A DNA stretch of 64,000 nt from Linanthus parryae. Taxonomy: Eukaryota > Streptophyta > Magnoliopsida > Ericales > Polemoniaceae. The stretch spans positions 18,807,775-18,871,774 of the forward strand of contig JALGPY010000009.1 of NCBI GenBank assembly GCA_023055425.1, read 5' to 3'. This document shows positions 46,040 through 57,005 of this stretch, in pieces. The position numbers and the translations under genes are program-made. The first letter of the stretch is position 1; each line of letters begins with the position of its first letter. The notes beneath the pieces were generated by a model. It saw only the letters and a program-made list of their open reading frames with translations. It made no database searches and was not told where the DNA came from.

Positions 46040-47420
46040 TCCACTAGCTAGGTGATTATTTCAGTTTTTAAAGACTTTCTAACCCAGAAAGTTGGGGACT
46101 CCAAGAGAAACAGGTTACCATCTACTGAAAAGTGGTCGTGGAAGGCGAAAAAGCAGTCAAAACAGAAGGAGAGAGCTACAAAATCCCTCTGTACTTGTAG
46201 TAATAGTGAGACCTTTGAGAAGATATTAAATGGCTAGAGCTGATACTGCGAAAGCAGTTAGAGAGGCGAAGATAATACCTGTGATGATTTTTTGTTGGAA
46301 ACTTAGTTCTAACATGGGAAGAGAGGAATCTATATATTGTAAAGACGAAAGGGAACGACTTGAGTTGTGTCAACTGTATTGAAAGATGTAAATGTTCTTG
46401 GAAAAAAGGTGATGAGATTCTTGGTTGAAGATGAAGAGATCAAGGAAAAACGAGACGATAACAATTGATGGAAAAATGTGTTAAATAGAGATCATTTTGA
46501 ATATCTTAAATCTATTATATGTAATGATGCAAAGATAGCAGAGGATGTGACCCATAAGATAAAAAAGCGTAGTGGACAGAATAAGGAGTGCGTCGGGGTG
46601 TCTAATCTAGTTTCTTTTCTCAAGTAATTTCTATTTCCACTTACCTTGGAATGGACAATTCTTCGGTGGGTAGCTTGATTCCTCTTAGGCTTCTTCTGCG
46701 TTTCTCAAAATTTGTAACTGTACTTTTTGATGTATGCCTCGCTCCAAGATTGTGCTCCTTCTTATTGACAGGTGGGGAACTGTCGATTTCTTGGGAACAG
46801 GGATAAAGAAAAGAGAATAAATCAACCATCCTCGTTGCAGATGCGCTGATTGCTCAAATGGTGGTTCGAGTGAGATGATATTACTGAATCTTGGTTTATG
46901 AATATAAGATCCTCATCTATTCTAATCACTACGGATCGTAAAATAGGTAGACTTGGCGCAGCGTAACATCTCCACCATACCATAGTCAATGAATGAGACA
47001 TAGCTTAGCCCCCTATCAGCAGTTTGGGTAGTAGCAAGCCAACTAAGGTCCGTACAACTTAACTAGGCAAAGGGAGAGGGTAAGTTTATACAACTGATTA
47101 AAATCCAGTTTATTGTATGGAACTAAGCATTGGACGATTAAGAATCAAAAGGAGAGTAATAGAAATGAGAATGCTAAGACTGATAAGTGGTGTAGTCTGA
47201 AAAGATGCAATGAAATTATGAAAAAAATTAGTAAATACCAAGAAATTGCACTAATAGAAGACGAGATGCGAGAAAATCGTTTGATGTTGATCATGTGTAT
47301 GACAGGCCCTTGGATGTACCAATAAGGTGAAATGTTTTGATTCAAGTTGAGGGAGGGAGGCGAGTGACAGGAGACCAATTCGAACTTGGGTACAGTTGAT
47401 AAAACCAAACTTATTCAAAT
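46040..47420 (+). mobile_element. Decayed RTE-type LINE remnant
   Basis: Translated pieces, broken by stops and frame changes, follow the order of an RTE-clade LINE. Near 46230-46460 is an AKAVREAK region, followed by a VEDEEIKEK-like segment. Near 46495-46600 is YLKSIICNDAKIAEDVTHKI, the counterpart of the usual YLGSILQ-x-G-I-x-EDV-x-HRI block. At 47113-47325 is MYGTKHWTIKNQKE and then IALIEDEMRENRLMLIMCMT, the counterpart of the terminal YGTECW...MRE-RLRWFGHV segment. The catalytic reverse transcriptase core is missing or unreadable. No tail or target duplication was found. Confidence 0.6.
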
Positions 47421-50400
47421 TGAATCTAAATCATTAAACGGCTCCGGAAAGAGTGAACTGGAATAGATCGATTCATTCTGGCTGTAGGAATATTATGTTA
47501 AATATTATTTGAAAAGAAAATGTGTATATAGTGGTTACCTTCCGACCTTCGGGATTCAGCAGAAACATTGATGATTGAGTGTTCAGATGTGACCTCCATA
47601 TTTGGTCTGGTTATGTATGGTACATATTATTTTTTAACATCTCCAAATAAAAACCAATGAGAACCATAGAACTTTACCTTTGGAAATCTGGTGATTAAGT
47701 GACGGCTATATATTGACTGATTGATTTTAGTTTTTAACTAATGGCTGATTAATTTATTTATGTATCTAGTTAATGATTGCTTAAATGGTGTTAAGACACC
47801 TATTCATGTGTTTCTCGTTAGTTTTGATGGCCTCAATGTGTGTTACAGGGTCAAAATCGAATGTGTAAATTCACAAACTGGAGTCTATAAGTTTAAAAAT
47901 TAGAAGTGTGTACGATAATGATTATGCATACCTTCCTTTGAGAAGGGTCAAAGTTTGATCCGCCTAAGTCGCTCCATTTCTTTTGAAAGTAGCTATCCAG
48001 CCGGGTCAAACGTCCGGGTGGTTCTACGGTTCGACTGGTGGTTCATTGATGTCTGCGCCGGGGTGGCTGAATTCAGGTCCAATAGAAGACCCGTACTAGT
48101 ATTGGGTCCGGTTAGTCAGATTTCCGGTCAAACTGCCCGGTCCTGTTTACAAACTTACCCATACAAGTAATTTCAAGGATTGCTCTTCGAAAAGTCCATT
48201 GGGGCTTTTAACAATAAAAGAGGGATATACTGGTCAATATAAACAAAAAAAGGGTGTCTTGGTCCAGACAAAGAAAAGGATGAAGCATCTCCTTCAAACA
48301 CGACTTCACAGGTAACATAGCTTGACCCTTTCCAGTTGTCACTCCCAAGTCAGTTGTATTGTTCCGGCTCTGGCATCGTCTAGTCTATCTTATCCCTTGG
48401 AGTCTCATTCTCTCACCCACTATAAAATTACCTTCACAACATTTTTGGTCACTTATTAGACACTGTGTTTCTAATATGTTAGGTTGGTCTTTTGAAAGAT
48501 TGAGATAATAGGCTATAGCATTTTAGGAACGTTGAATTTCATGTACATGGAGTTAATGAAACCAAAATTGGAGGTTTCGGAAACTAGGAGTTTATAATTT
48601 GGAAATTGGGGATTTTAAATAAATATAATTGTATGAATTGAGAGAGAATGATTAATTATGGTTTTATGGATTGAAATCCAAATGTTTAAGCCTGTTGCTC
48701 TCCTTACTAAAACTAGAAAGCTAACTTTCTATAATGGGATATGGTACTCTTAGGTAGTATTCCTTTCAAGTCTTTCTTGTCGGCATGACACTATGGAAGG
48801 AAATGCAAATATAGGGCCACAATTTTTCCCACGAATCTCACTGTTTGGTTCCAATGTAGCTCACATTTAATGTACGACGTGGATCATTTTCTATTCTGAG
48901 GGAGTCGGGACCAATCTACAATGCTTGGCGACACTGTTTCTTTCCAAAAGTAGCTCACTTGTTCTCAGTAGATGAAGCATATATCTTTCTATGCTGAACA
49001 AGTTGGGATAAATTTACCAGGCTTGGTTACTCAAAGTGTTCCCCTTCTTGATATGTACGCAACTTTGTTCATTGGTGTGATACTTTTGTATAGTAGAAGA
49101 TGTTTTGTTAAGTAATAAAAGTTTTAACATATCCATCTGTACCTTTTTCGATGTGCGATAACAGTTCTATTATTTTTTCTTCTTCCTTCTCGATATCATT
49201 TAAATGTCATAAGTCAAATCATAACTATATGATGCAGATTATCTTCTTATGGATGCTCTTCTTAAATGGTTTCCTGAGTCACCTAAAGAATGGAATTGTA
49301 TGATTTTGTATGATTGTGTAAGTGTGAAAACTTTGTAAGGCCTTTCTAGATAAGATTTCCTCTGATTCTGCAATGGGGCAACCCAATCTTTCATGTTCCA
49401 ATTGGATTTATACTACTTGATGTATATCTTATCATTATTTCTGACAAAGTTCCGTAATGGATTACTAATATTTTTACCGTTGTGGTTGTTCTACAAGTAC
49501 TTATTTTGGGTTGTTGGAAAATCTCCCCAATCGTTCTTCTAAGAGTCAAATAGGCTCAACCGCTGTAGAAGTAGCTCAACAAAACATTTTGCCCAGCTTT
49601 TTATGCAATGACTCTCAGATGACTTGCTGCGGTTCTGCTCCAGTGCTTATTAGGTTCAGTATTTCAGATCTAGGACATGTTCCGATTTGTCAATTTAGTA
49701 GCGATTTTGATTCTTTTGAGTTGGTTTAATGCTTTATTTGTTTCATCATGTTATTTTCATGATTTATTCTTGTTTAAAGTAGGTATAGCCGTATAGCTAC
49801 TATTTGGTAAAGTTTCATAGGAGATTTCAACCTGAATCCAGTTATCCCATTTCCTATTCTTGGATTCAAATTGGTTGAGGGTCTCCTTCATTGTGGGTAG
49901 GTTTAGGTCATTTTCAGCTATACAAAGTGTGTTTGCTCTTATAGCTCAGTATGCACGTATATTAAGTCACTTCAGACCTTCAGTTATGCAATTAGAGTGT
50001 TACATTAACATGTATTAGGAATTCAGGAAAGAGATTCTGCTTCTACATCTCTGATACATTTTAACATACACTTCAGACCTTTTCTAATAGACCACAGTCT
50101 CACCTCTTTAATAGATTGTCGACTAAAAGAAGGTCAAACTGGTATTGCTTATAACTTTTAATCCTACTACATGCATTATTTGTATTTTATTTATTTACTT
50201 CTGCTTCAATTGAACTGCTGGGGTTATAAAACAGTTATATTGATGCATAAAAAGCATGCATAAGTTATTCCAGCACTTAGAAAATATATGAACTTTTCTA
50301 GTACTGGAAGACGTAGTCTCCGAATATACACGTCGCTGTAGTTTCACGGCTCTTTGGTTGTTCAATTTTCCGACCGAGGAAGTTTCCCCTTTGAGACCTT

Positions 50401-50583
50401 CCCGCAGCTTGAATAAAAGTCTATTTGACTGATATAACTTGTTGACGTCTCCTTTCAAGTTGTTCATTGAACTGACTTCATATTTAGATGAATTGTCTGT
50501 AAGTTAGATATTGATAACTTTCTATGTTTGCTTCCAACTCTGATCAACCTAACTTCTATTTTTTTGCTGTTAAGTTCATACAG
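47421..50583. other. Intergenic or CCMA 5'UTR-intron sequence
   Basis: No gene recognised. A GC-richer patch lies at 47990-48150. A diverged tandem duplication lies at about 48837-49038 (GTAGCTCAC followed by TCT(A/T)T-CTGA and A-GCTTGG in both units). Short frames such as 49511-49729 have no domain. Confidence 0.5.
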
Positions 50584-50715
50584 AAGACATTTTGGAGTCA
50601 TTTTCCAGCTGAAGACTGTTACCTCTACAACTCTATGACACTGTGTTGGTTCTTGGCTCTCTGAAGTCAAATAATATACGTTTTTTAAATATATCTGGAG
50701 TAATCAACTCCGAAA

Positions 50716-51399
50716 ATGTCCCTTCGAAGACCCCCCTTGCCACGTCTCCTTCTTAAAAATGTATCTTGCATGAGAAATGCTCAACAAATCCTGCGCCATG
50801 TAAATGTGACGTTACATGATGGTGGGGCCCTCGTACTGGTGGGCGCGAATGGCTCTGGCAAGTCCACGTTCTTGCGGATGTTAGCTGGATTCTCAAAACC
50901 TTCAGCTGGCGAGATCCTCTGGAACGGTCACGACATAACCGATTCAGGGGTTTTCCACCAGTACAAGCTTCAGCTGAATTGGCTATCCCTGAAAGATGCC
51001 ATCAAAGAGAAGTTCACTGTCCTTGATAATGTTCAATGGTTTGAAATTCTTGAAGGAAAGATGGGGAGGTCTCTGCCAGCGCTGGAACTCATGGGACTTG
51101 GAAGATTGGCGAATGAGAAATCAAGAATGCTCTCTATGGGGCAAAGAAAGAGGGTTCAGCTGGCAAGGTTATTGGCAATTGATAGGCCGATTTGGTTGCT
51201 TGATGAGCCTTCAGTGGCTTTGGATGATGATGGAGTGAAATTGCTGGAGTTTATAATTGCAGAGCACAGAAAGAAGGGCGGGATTGTCATTGTGGCCACA
51301 CATTTGCCGATACAGATTGAAGATGCCATGTACCTGAGGTTGCCGCCGCGGTTCCCTAGAAGGATGACCCTTGTAGACATGCTCGGCCGAGGTGATTAG
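50716..51399 (+). CDS. CCMA: Cytochrome c maturation ABC transporter ATP-binding subunit
   Basis: CcmA (ABCI1 in Arabidopsis) hydrolyses ATP on the matrix side of the inner mitochondrial membrane together with CcmB. In system I cytochrome c biogenesis it drives release of haem-loaded CcmE. The single exon encodes 227 aa, close to the usual length of about 229. Visible motifs: Walker A GANGSGKST (residues 43-51), Q-loop region around QLNW (86-89), ABC signature LSMGQRKR (139-146), Walker B IWLLDEP (159-165), D-loop SVALDD and H-loop His196. There are no membrane segments. The N-terminus MSLRRPPLPRLLLKNVSCMR matches plant CcmA directly, so no longer start is needed and no cleavable presequence is evident. 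It is nuclear here, as in most angiosperms. Key catalytic residues are present. Confidence 0.95.
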   Translation: MSLRRPPLPRLLLKNVSCMRNAQQILRHVNVTLHDGGALVLVGANGSGKSTFLRMLAGFSKPSAGEILWNGHDITDSGVFHQYKLQLNWLSLKDAIKEKFTVLDNVQWFEILEGKMGRSLPALELMGLGRLANEKSRMLSMGQRKRVQLARLLAIDRPIWLLDEPSVALDDDGVKLLEFIIAEHRKKGGIVIVATHLPIQIEDAMYLRLPPRFPRRMTLVDMLGRGD

Positions 51400-52095
51400 A
51401 GATTTTTCTTCTTCTCGTCTTTTAATACCGTTGTGATATACCTTACGTGATTAGGGGAGTCACGAATAGACACAGAATATTTTTTGAGAAGTGTCTTTGA
51501 AAGTTTTGATAATGCTGTAACCAGATTAGTTCATGCTATTCACTTTTGTGACCCTGTTAATTAGGGAGATTAGCTTTGATTTCTTTACTTGCATGGCACT
51601 TGTGTTATTGTTATTCTGTTTAGTTAAACTTTCGATAACTGCTCTGGTGAATTTGAAATTGGATACTTGCAGCGAGGTCGTTGTCCTTTTACCTTGGTTT
51701 ATATGCCATCTCTATCACAAGGAATAACGAACAACTGGCTCATTCTTTTTCTTTTGTGCATCGGGTTATGTGAAAAGATTTTCAGTAGACATGCTTCATA
51801 CGGATGACTAACGAATTAGTCATTTTATGCACCTACACACATGTAATGTGAAAATAAGTCTCTTGAAACAGGTTAGTAATAACATGTTCTGTAGACTATC
51901 TACAACAGTTTGTTAGGGCCCTTGGACACGATGTTAGTGTCTCCAACGGGCAGTGGCGGGTCGAAGCTAATCAAGGGCTTGGATGGGCTGGTGGAGCGAT
52001 CGAGGTGTGGCAAAGTGTGTTTCCTTTTGATTTATTGTTGTTGTTGGAAGAGAAGAAATTGGAGAAGATAGGAGAATAGATTTTTGTTGATGTTG
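51400..52095. other. CCMA 3'UTR and spacer
   Basis: T-rich sequence with no gene recognised. Near 51920 a GTGTC/GACAC-containing inverted motif (TTGGACACGATGTTAGTGTC) could fold, but nothing more can be said. Confidence 0.45.
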
Positions 52096-52100
52096 TTAGT

Positions 52101-52586
52101 TGTTATGAATCCGGGTATCAAGTAAGAACGATAACAAAATATAAAGAACGAGAGACAAGAAATTTAATGGGGATCGCTAGTTTAAATACTAGCTACTCCA
52201 CAATCCGAACCCGATTTATTGAGAGAAACAAACCCGAAACCCGATTACAACCACAAACACACACACGTACGAAAAAGCTCACTAAAACTCATTGCTTGAA
52301 CTCACTGACCCGTGTGTTGTGTGTGCTAATGATTGTTGTTACTAACTCCTCACAAAAGACCACCCCATGCATTTATTATATACATGTGATGGTATTGTTT
52401 TAGTGGCTGTGACTCAAACTAGGAAACAAATATGTATGGAAACTTTGACTTTTGGGACTTTGGCATCAAGCCAAGGCACTGGATGATATCACCGCCCCCA
52501 AAACTACACAAAAGCATGAGAAGTTTTATCATGCTTCTCATGCACCAAAACTAAACCACACTAATGTGTTGAATCACCAAACAACA
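52101..52586 (-). repeat. 3' LTR of the non-autonomous copia element
   Basis: 486 bp, TGTTATGAATCC...CAAACAACA as written on the plus strand. It contains an (AC)-rich patch and a stretch of about 38 bp missing from the other LTR. A polypurine tract (GGTGGAGATTT on the minus strand) abuts it at about 52587-52600. Confidence 0.9.
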
Positions 52587-53067
52587 AATCTCCACCGTGA
52601 TTCAAACACCCTAGCAACCAGAACCAGAACCAATGCTTTTCTCGAACAAGAACCTGAATCGGATGCGTCTCCCTGAATCTGAAACGAGCACGCCTCCATC
52701 TAGAACCAGACTCGAATACATTCACTGAGAAAGCATGACCGAATGTATTCCCAATGCGCTCCAAACAGTGCCAGAACCAGTGCACCATGACAAGTGCCCA
52801 GATGTCATTCAGACCAGATGCACCGACGACGAGTGCCACAAATTGTCATGCAAGATGCGCCCCGTATGCCTCAGATGCGCCCGAAACCCTAGTGCGCGCC
52901 AGAAATCTTTTCGCGCCTAGAACCTGAACCCGATTCGCGTGCCAGAGATATAAGGCGCCAGATGCTCCATGCCAGGAGCTCAGAATCGCCCCCAAGGGGC
53001 TCAGAGAAGAAAGTAGTCCACAGAGGACGTCCCTCCACCTAGAACCAGATTCGTTTGGTTCTTCTTG

Positions 53068-53772
53068 GGACACTCCCTTTTCCAGTTACCTTTCTCCTTG
53101 CAGTTGGCACAGACGTCATGTGGTAAGCTGGATCCTGCAAACCTCTTGCATCCCTAACATTTTCCTTCTTTGACCATTAAACCAGACGGATAATGGTCAC
53201 ATGAGCCCTGACCTGCAGCCTTGTGCCTCAGAATCCTGGTGTGAAGATCAGATCTAACCTCTTCTAGGTTATCGTATCTTAACCCCCAATGAAAGATTGC
53301 ACGAAACCCTCATACGATGGAAGCAGCGACACCAACAAGATTAAGGTCGCATCTTCATCACTTAATTTCTCCTCACTATTACGCAATTCAAGAAGAATAG
53401 TGTTCAGAACATCTAAGTGATCGCTAATTTGCGTACCTTCAGACATTCGCAACCCGAATAGCCATTGCTTGAGCATCAACTTGTTTGCCACATATTTCTT
53501 CATGTAGAGCTCCTCCAACTTGACCCACAAATCAGCGGCCTTCTCCTAATCTGCGACATCGGTGATCACATCATTCGTCAGACACAACATGATCGTTGTG
53601 TGCACCTTCTCCTCCTTCTTCAGATACGCCGATTAGGTTGTGTCCACGTTGCTCTTGTTGGACGCCAGAGGTAGCCAAAGATCGTCGCGTTTCAGCAACG
53701 CCTTCATCTTGATCTGCCACAGACTCAAGCTGTTTCTCCACTTAACTTCTCGATCTTCATAGTACCCGACAT
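53068..53772 (-). pseudogene. Broken copia gag (UBN2-type) with altered zinc knuckle
   Basis: The gag would package the element RNA. It starts MSGTMKIEKLSG at 53772, then frame changes and stops follow. The best-preserved stretch (53530-53279) reads WVKLEELYMKKYVANKLMLK, then LSDEDATLILLVSLLPSYEG, typical of copia gag. A zinc knuckle at 53112-53068 reads CANCKEKGNWKREC, with the expected His replaced by Asn. It cannot make a full gag. Confidence 0.75.
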
Positions 53773-53801
53773 CGTTTCTTCTTGAAAGCCTAACCTGACT
53801 C

Positions 53802-53815
53802 GAGCTCTAATACCA
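53802..53815 (-). other. Primer-binding site (initiator tRNA-Met)
   Basis: On the minus strand TGGTATTAGAGCTC follows the 5' LTR after three bases. It matches the initiator tRNA-Met 3' end (TGGTATCAGAGC) except for one base. Confidence 0.8.
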
Positions 53816-53818
53816 GTT

Positions 53819-54269
53819 TGTTATGAATCCGGGTATCAAGCAAGAACGATAACAAAATATAAAGAACGATAGACAAGAAATTTAACGTGAATCGCTAGTT
53901 TAAATACTAGCTACTCCACAACTCGAACCCGATTTATTGAGAGAAACAAACTCGAAACTCGATTACAACCACGAACACACACACGCACTGACCCGGGTGT
54001 TGTGTGTGTGTGCTAATGATTGTTGCTACTAACTCCTCACAAAAGACCACCCCATGCATTTATATACATGTGATGGTCATTGTTTTAGTTGCGGTGACTC
54101 AAACTAGGAAACAAATATGTATGAAAACTTTGACTTTGGGACTTTGGCACCAAGCTAAGGCACTTGATGATATCACCGCCCCCAAAACTACACAAAAGCA
54201 TGAGAATTTTATCATGCTTATCATGCACCAAAACTAAACCACACTAAGGTGTTGAATCACCAAACAACA
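53819..54269 (-). repeat. 5' LTR of the non-autonomous copia element
   Basis: 451 bp, the partner of 52101-52586, ending just before the TTAGT duplication. Confidence 0.9.
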
Positions 54270-54274
54270 TTAGT

Positions 54275-55562
54275 CCCGGAAGCGTAGGAAGGAGAAGATG
54301 TGAGAAAATAGGAGAGGCTATGTGTTTGTGAGTTAGATTTTTTCAGCAATTATCTTGTACATCTGATAGGAGAAAAATAGGAGTTGACGAGCACACAATA
54401 GGAAAAGTTTCCAATTATTCAATTCAGTACCTACTCTGTATTATTGTAACAATAAATAAGGAGAATAGATGAAATGATTCAAAGATAAAACTGCAAGTGG
54501 TGATGTATTTGAGATAGAGGGAAAGTGTAATTGATTTTATTTAACTTCTTCAAGAGTTACAATCACACAAATCTCACATCGTTTCTACTAACTTTCATCA
54601 GTTATCCTACACCCCTTTCTCTCAACCCTAGGAAATGCCACTATGCTTCTTCTTTTTCTACATAAGTTGACTTTTTAACTCGTGTTTGGGTCACTTTGAC
54701 CCGGTGATTCAGATTCTCCTCTGCCTCTCGTATCTTCTTCTTCTTTATCTGTATTTTTTGATTTGATTTATTGATGCAATCTTTAATTTTGATTTTTGTT
54801 TGTTTGATTGTATATGTAATGTTTATAAAAGATCTATAAATTGGCGGTTTTGCTGATGGCAATGGGTCTGCTGGTGGACCGATGGTGGTTGTGTTGCTTG
54901 AGTGTTACGAGTATTAACCAGAGAGATAGAAGAGAGAGAGGAGGAGGATATAAAAGAAATTCTTATAGAAATGCAAGAGTAGAACGGTAAAAAAGACCAG
55001 TTCCTTAATCCTCGTGCCCTCTCCAATGGGGACAAAGAGAGGGAACAGAGTGGTATGTGGTATAACATTTCTATAGTAAAAATGATATGATTATGTCCAA
55101 TCTCTGTCACATGAATCTTTCATTGTGACCTTTTGATCTCATGGGGTCAACAAAGAGGTGGGATATTTGAGTTATTGACCATACACTCAAAAAAAAAAAA
55201 AAAACACAACAGAAATACTACTTTGCTTCATTCTTCTATTATCCCTCTATGTACCAATTTGTTATTAAGAAAAATGTACCAATTTTGTATTGAAAGAAGT
55301 AGCATAACATTTAATTAAAAGGGAACAATACAAACATCAGAAAATGAAAGATCACTTGGCTGATACAAAAACAAGACCTCGATGATAAATAAATAAAAAA
55401 TTGCAACAATATTAAAGAGAAAATCTAGAAGTTGAAAAACGAAGTAGAGGTCGCCGCCCACGACTAGATCGTTTCAAAATTGTGGAAGCACTGATACCCA
55501 CTGTGTACTTGGTGATAGTGTTGTTGGAAAGAATAATTGTGAAGAGGTTATAGAGTGGAATA
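54275..55562. other. Spacer between the two copia insertions
   Basis: No gene recognised. An A18 run is at about 55189-55204. A short protein-like plus stretch (55440-55560, KRSRGRRPRLDRFKIVEALI) is cut at 55563 by the copia insertion and could be a host exon, but no support exists. Confidence 0.45.
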
Positions 55563-56991
55563 TGTAGGGTTTTGATTCATGGATCGCGCAAACGGAAGCA
55601 TAATCAAACAAATAACCATGCAAAACCCTCCAAGGATCACAAGTCTAGATGCATAACGATAGTGAAGGTAAGAAATCATAAACACACCTTTGGGTTCTCC
55701 TTGATGACTTCAAACGCGAATAGTGTCACGTTCTCTATAGTTGATCCACGCCTAGAGTTGATCCTAGATCTCCAATCTCCTTGGTGCTAGCCCGGAATGA
55801 GAGGAGGGTGAATGAATCACGCAAAACGAGGCAAAAGAAGGGGCTCGGCCCTCTTTTGGCGTCGGGGACGAGGGGCGGCGGCAAGGGTGGCGTCGGCCTC
55901 CTTGTTGTTTGCTCTCTCTCTCCTTTGTTCTCTCCCACTCTTGTTATGTTCTCTTTAGAGCATAAGTTATGAGGAAGGAAGGAAGGAGGGTCCTTTATAT
56001 AGTCCAACAACTCCTTGTTAACTACCTAAAGGACTTATTCTAGTCCTACTAGAATTCAATTTAGTCCCTTCCTTGCAAATTAGTCCCTACTAAGTTTGCA
56101 AGGGTTTGCAAAGTGATCCTTCTAATTAATTAATCCAATTAATTAATTCCCAAATCTAGTACAACTCTATATAGCGTGTGACCCCATAGGTTCTATCTAG
56201 TTGGTAGCAACTCTTTGCTAATATGGAGCGGTTTCTAGCAAAACATCCATTCTAGCCAACTAATAGAATAGTCATCTAGACAACCTTGTACAAGTAATTG
56301 TCTCATCCCTTTGCCTCCATATCCGGATTGGACACGAGACATACAAGTCACACTCGTATATCCAATCCCTAGTTTCTCGATCCATGGAATAGCCTTATTC
56401 GTGCAAATAACATCAATATCCCATATTGATTTATTTGAGTCTGGCCAGACATTCTATAAGCACTATCCTTCGAGTGGCCTAGGATATTTGCTCCCGTTAT
56501 GTGGGAGGGGCAAATCCTCTCTACGTCCACTACGATCTCTAAGCTTGCTTCTCATTGTATCCAGTACACGCCTTTATAACTACCCAGTTACGGTGTAGCG
56601 TTTAACGCTACCAAGATCACAATGATCCACAACTAGAATATCTAGTGACTTCAAGTCTAAGGATGACAATACCATTGTACCCGAGAAGCACTTGTGACTT
56701 AACATAACATGTATGTAGCCTTCTCGGTGATGGGTCAATCCAGTGCAACATTCCGTAATGCACACCTATGTGTTGGATCGTGATATCTCCATATCAATCC
56801 AACCCCATACTAGTCTATAAATGATTGTCCCATTTAATCATTATACTTGACTAGGGATATTTAAGATAAACAACACGATTGTAAATCTAAGGACTTCATT
56901 ATATTAAATATCCAATAAATAATAAATGAATTTTCTAGCCAAATACAAATTCATACTAAACTAGATTGCCTCTAGGGCATCTATTCCAACA
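55563..56991 (-). repeat. 3' LTR of the copia element (1429 bp)
   Basis: In element orientation it begins TGTTGGAATAGATGCCC and ends AACCCTACA (TG...CA). It contains GC-rich coding-like frames that recur in the other LTR and are not genes. Confidence 0.95.
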
Positions 56992-57004
56992 GTCTCCCAC
57001 TTGC
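56992..57004 (-). other. Polypurine tract
   Basis: Minus-strand AAGTGGGAGAC directly abuts the 3' LTR. It is the usual plus-strand primer of copia elements. Confidence 0.85.
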
Positions 57005-57005
57005 A

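Larger units (their letters stand above)
52096..54274 (-). mobile_element. Non-autonomous Ty1/copia element, gag remnant only (TSD included)
   Basis: Two LTRs (52101-52586 and 53819-54269) begin TGTT and end AACA. The 5-bp TTAGT before 52101 (52096-52100) and after 54269 (54270-54274) is an exact target duplication. The primer-binding site next to the right LTR shows a minus-strand element. The inside is only 1232 bp and holds a broken gag, with no protease, integrase, reverse transcriptase or RNase H. The LTRs differ at many sites and by an indel of about 35-40 bp, so the insertion is old. Confidence 0.9.

Noticed and set aside
49511..49729. A 72-codon frame as a small gene
   Set aside because: No domain, no splice partner and ordinary composition for AT-rich intergenic DNA.
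55572..56010. Frames repeated at 55572-56010 and 62637-63075 as duplicated genes
   Set aside because: They lie inside the two LTRs and are repeated only because the LTRs are.
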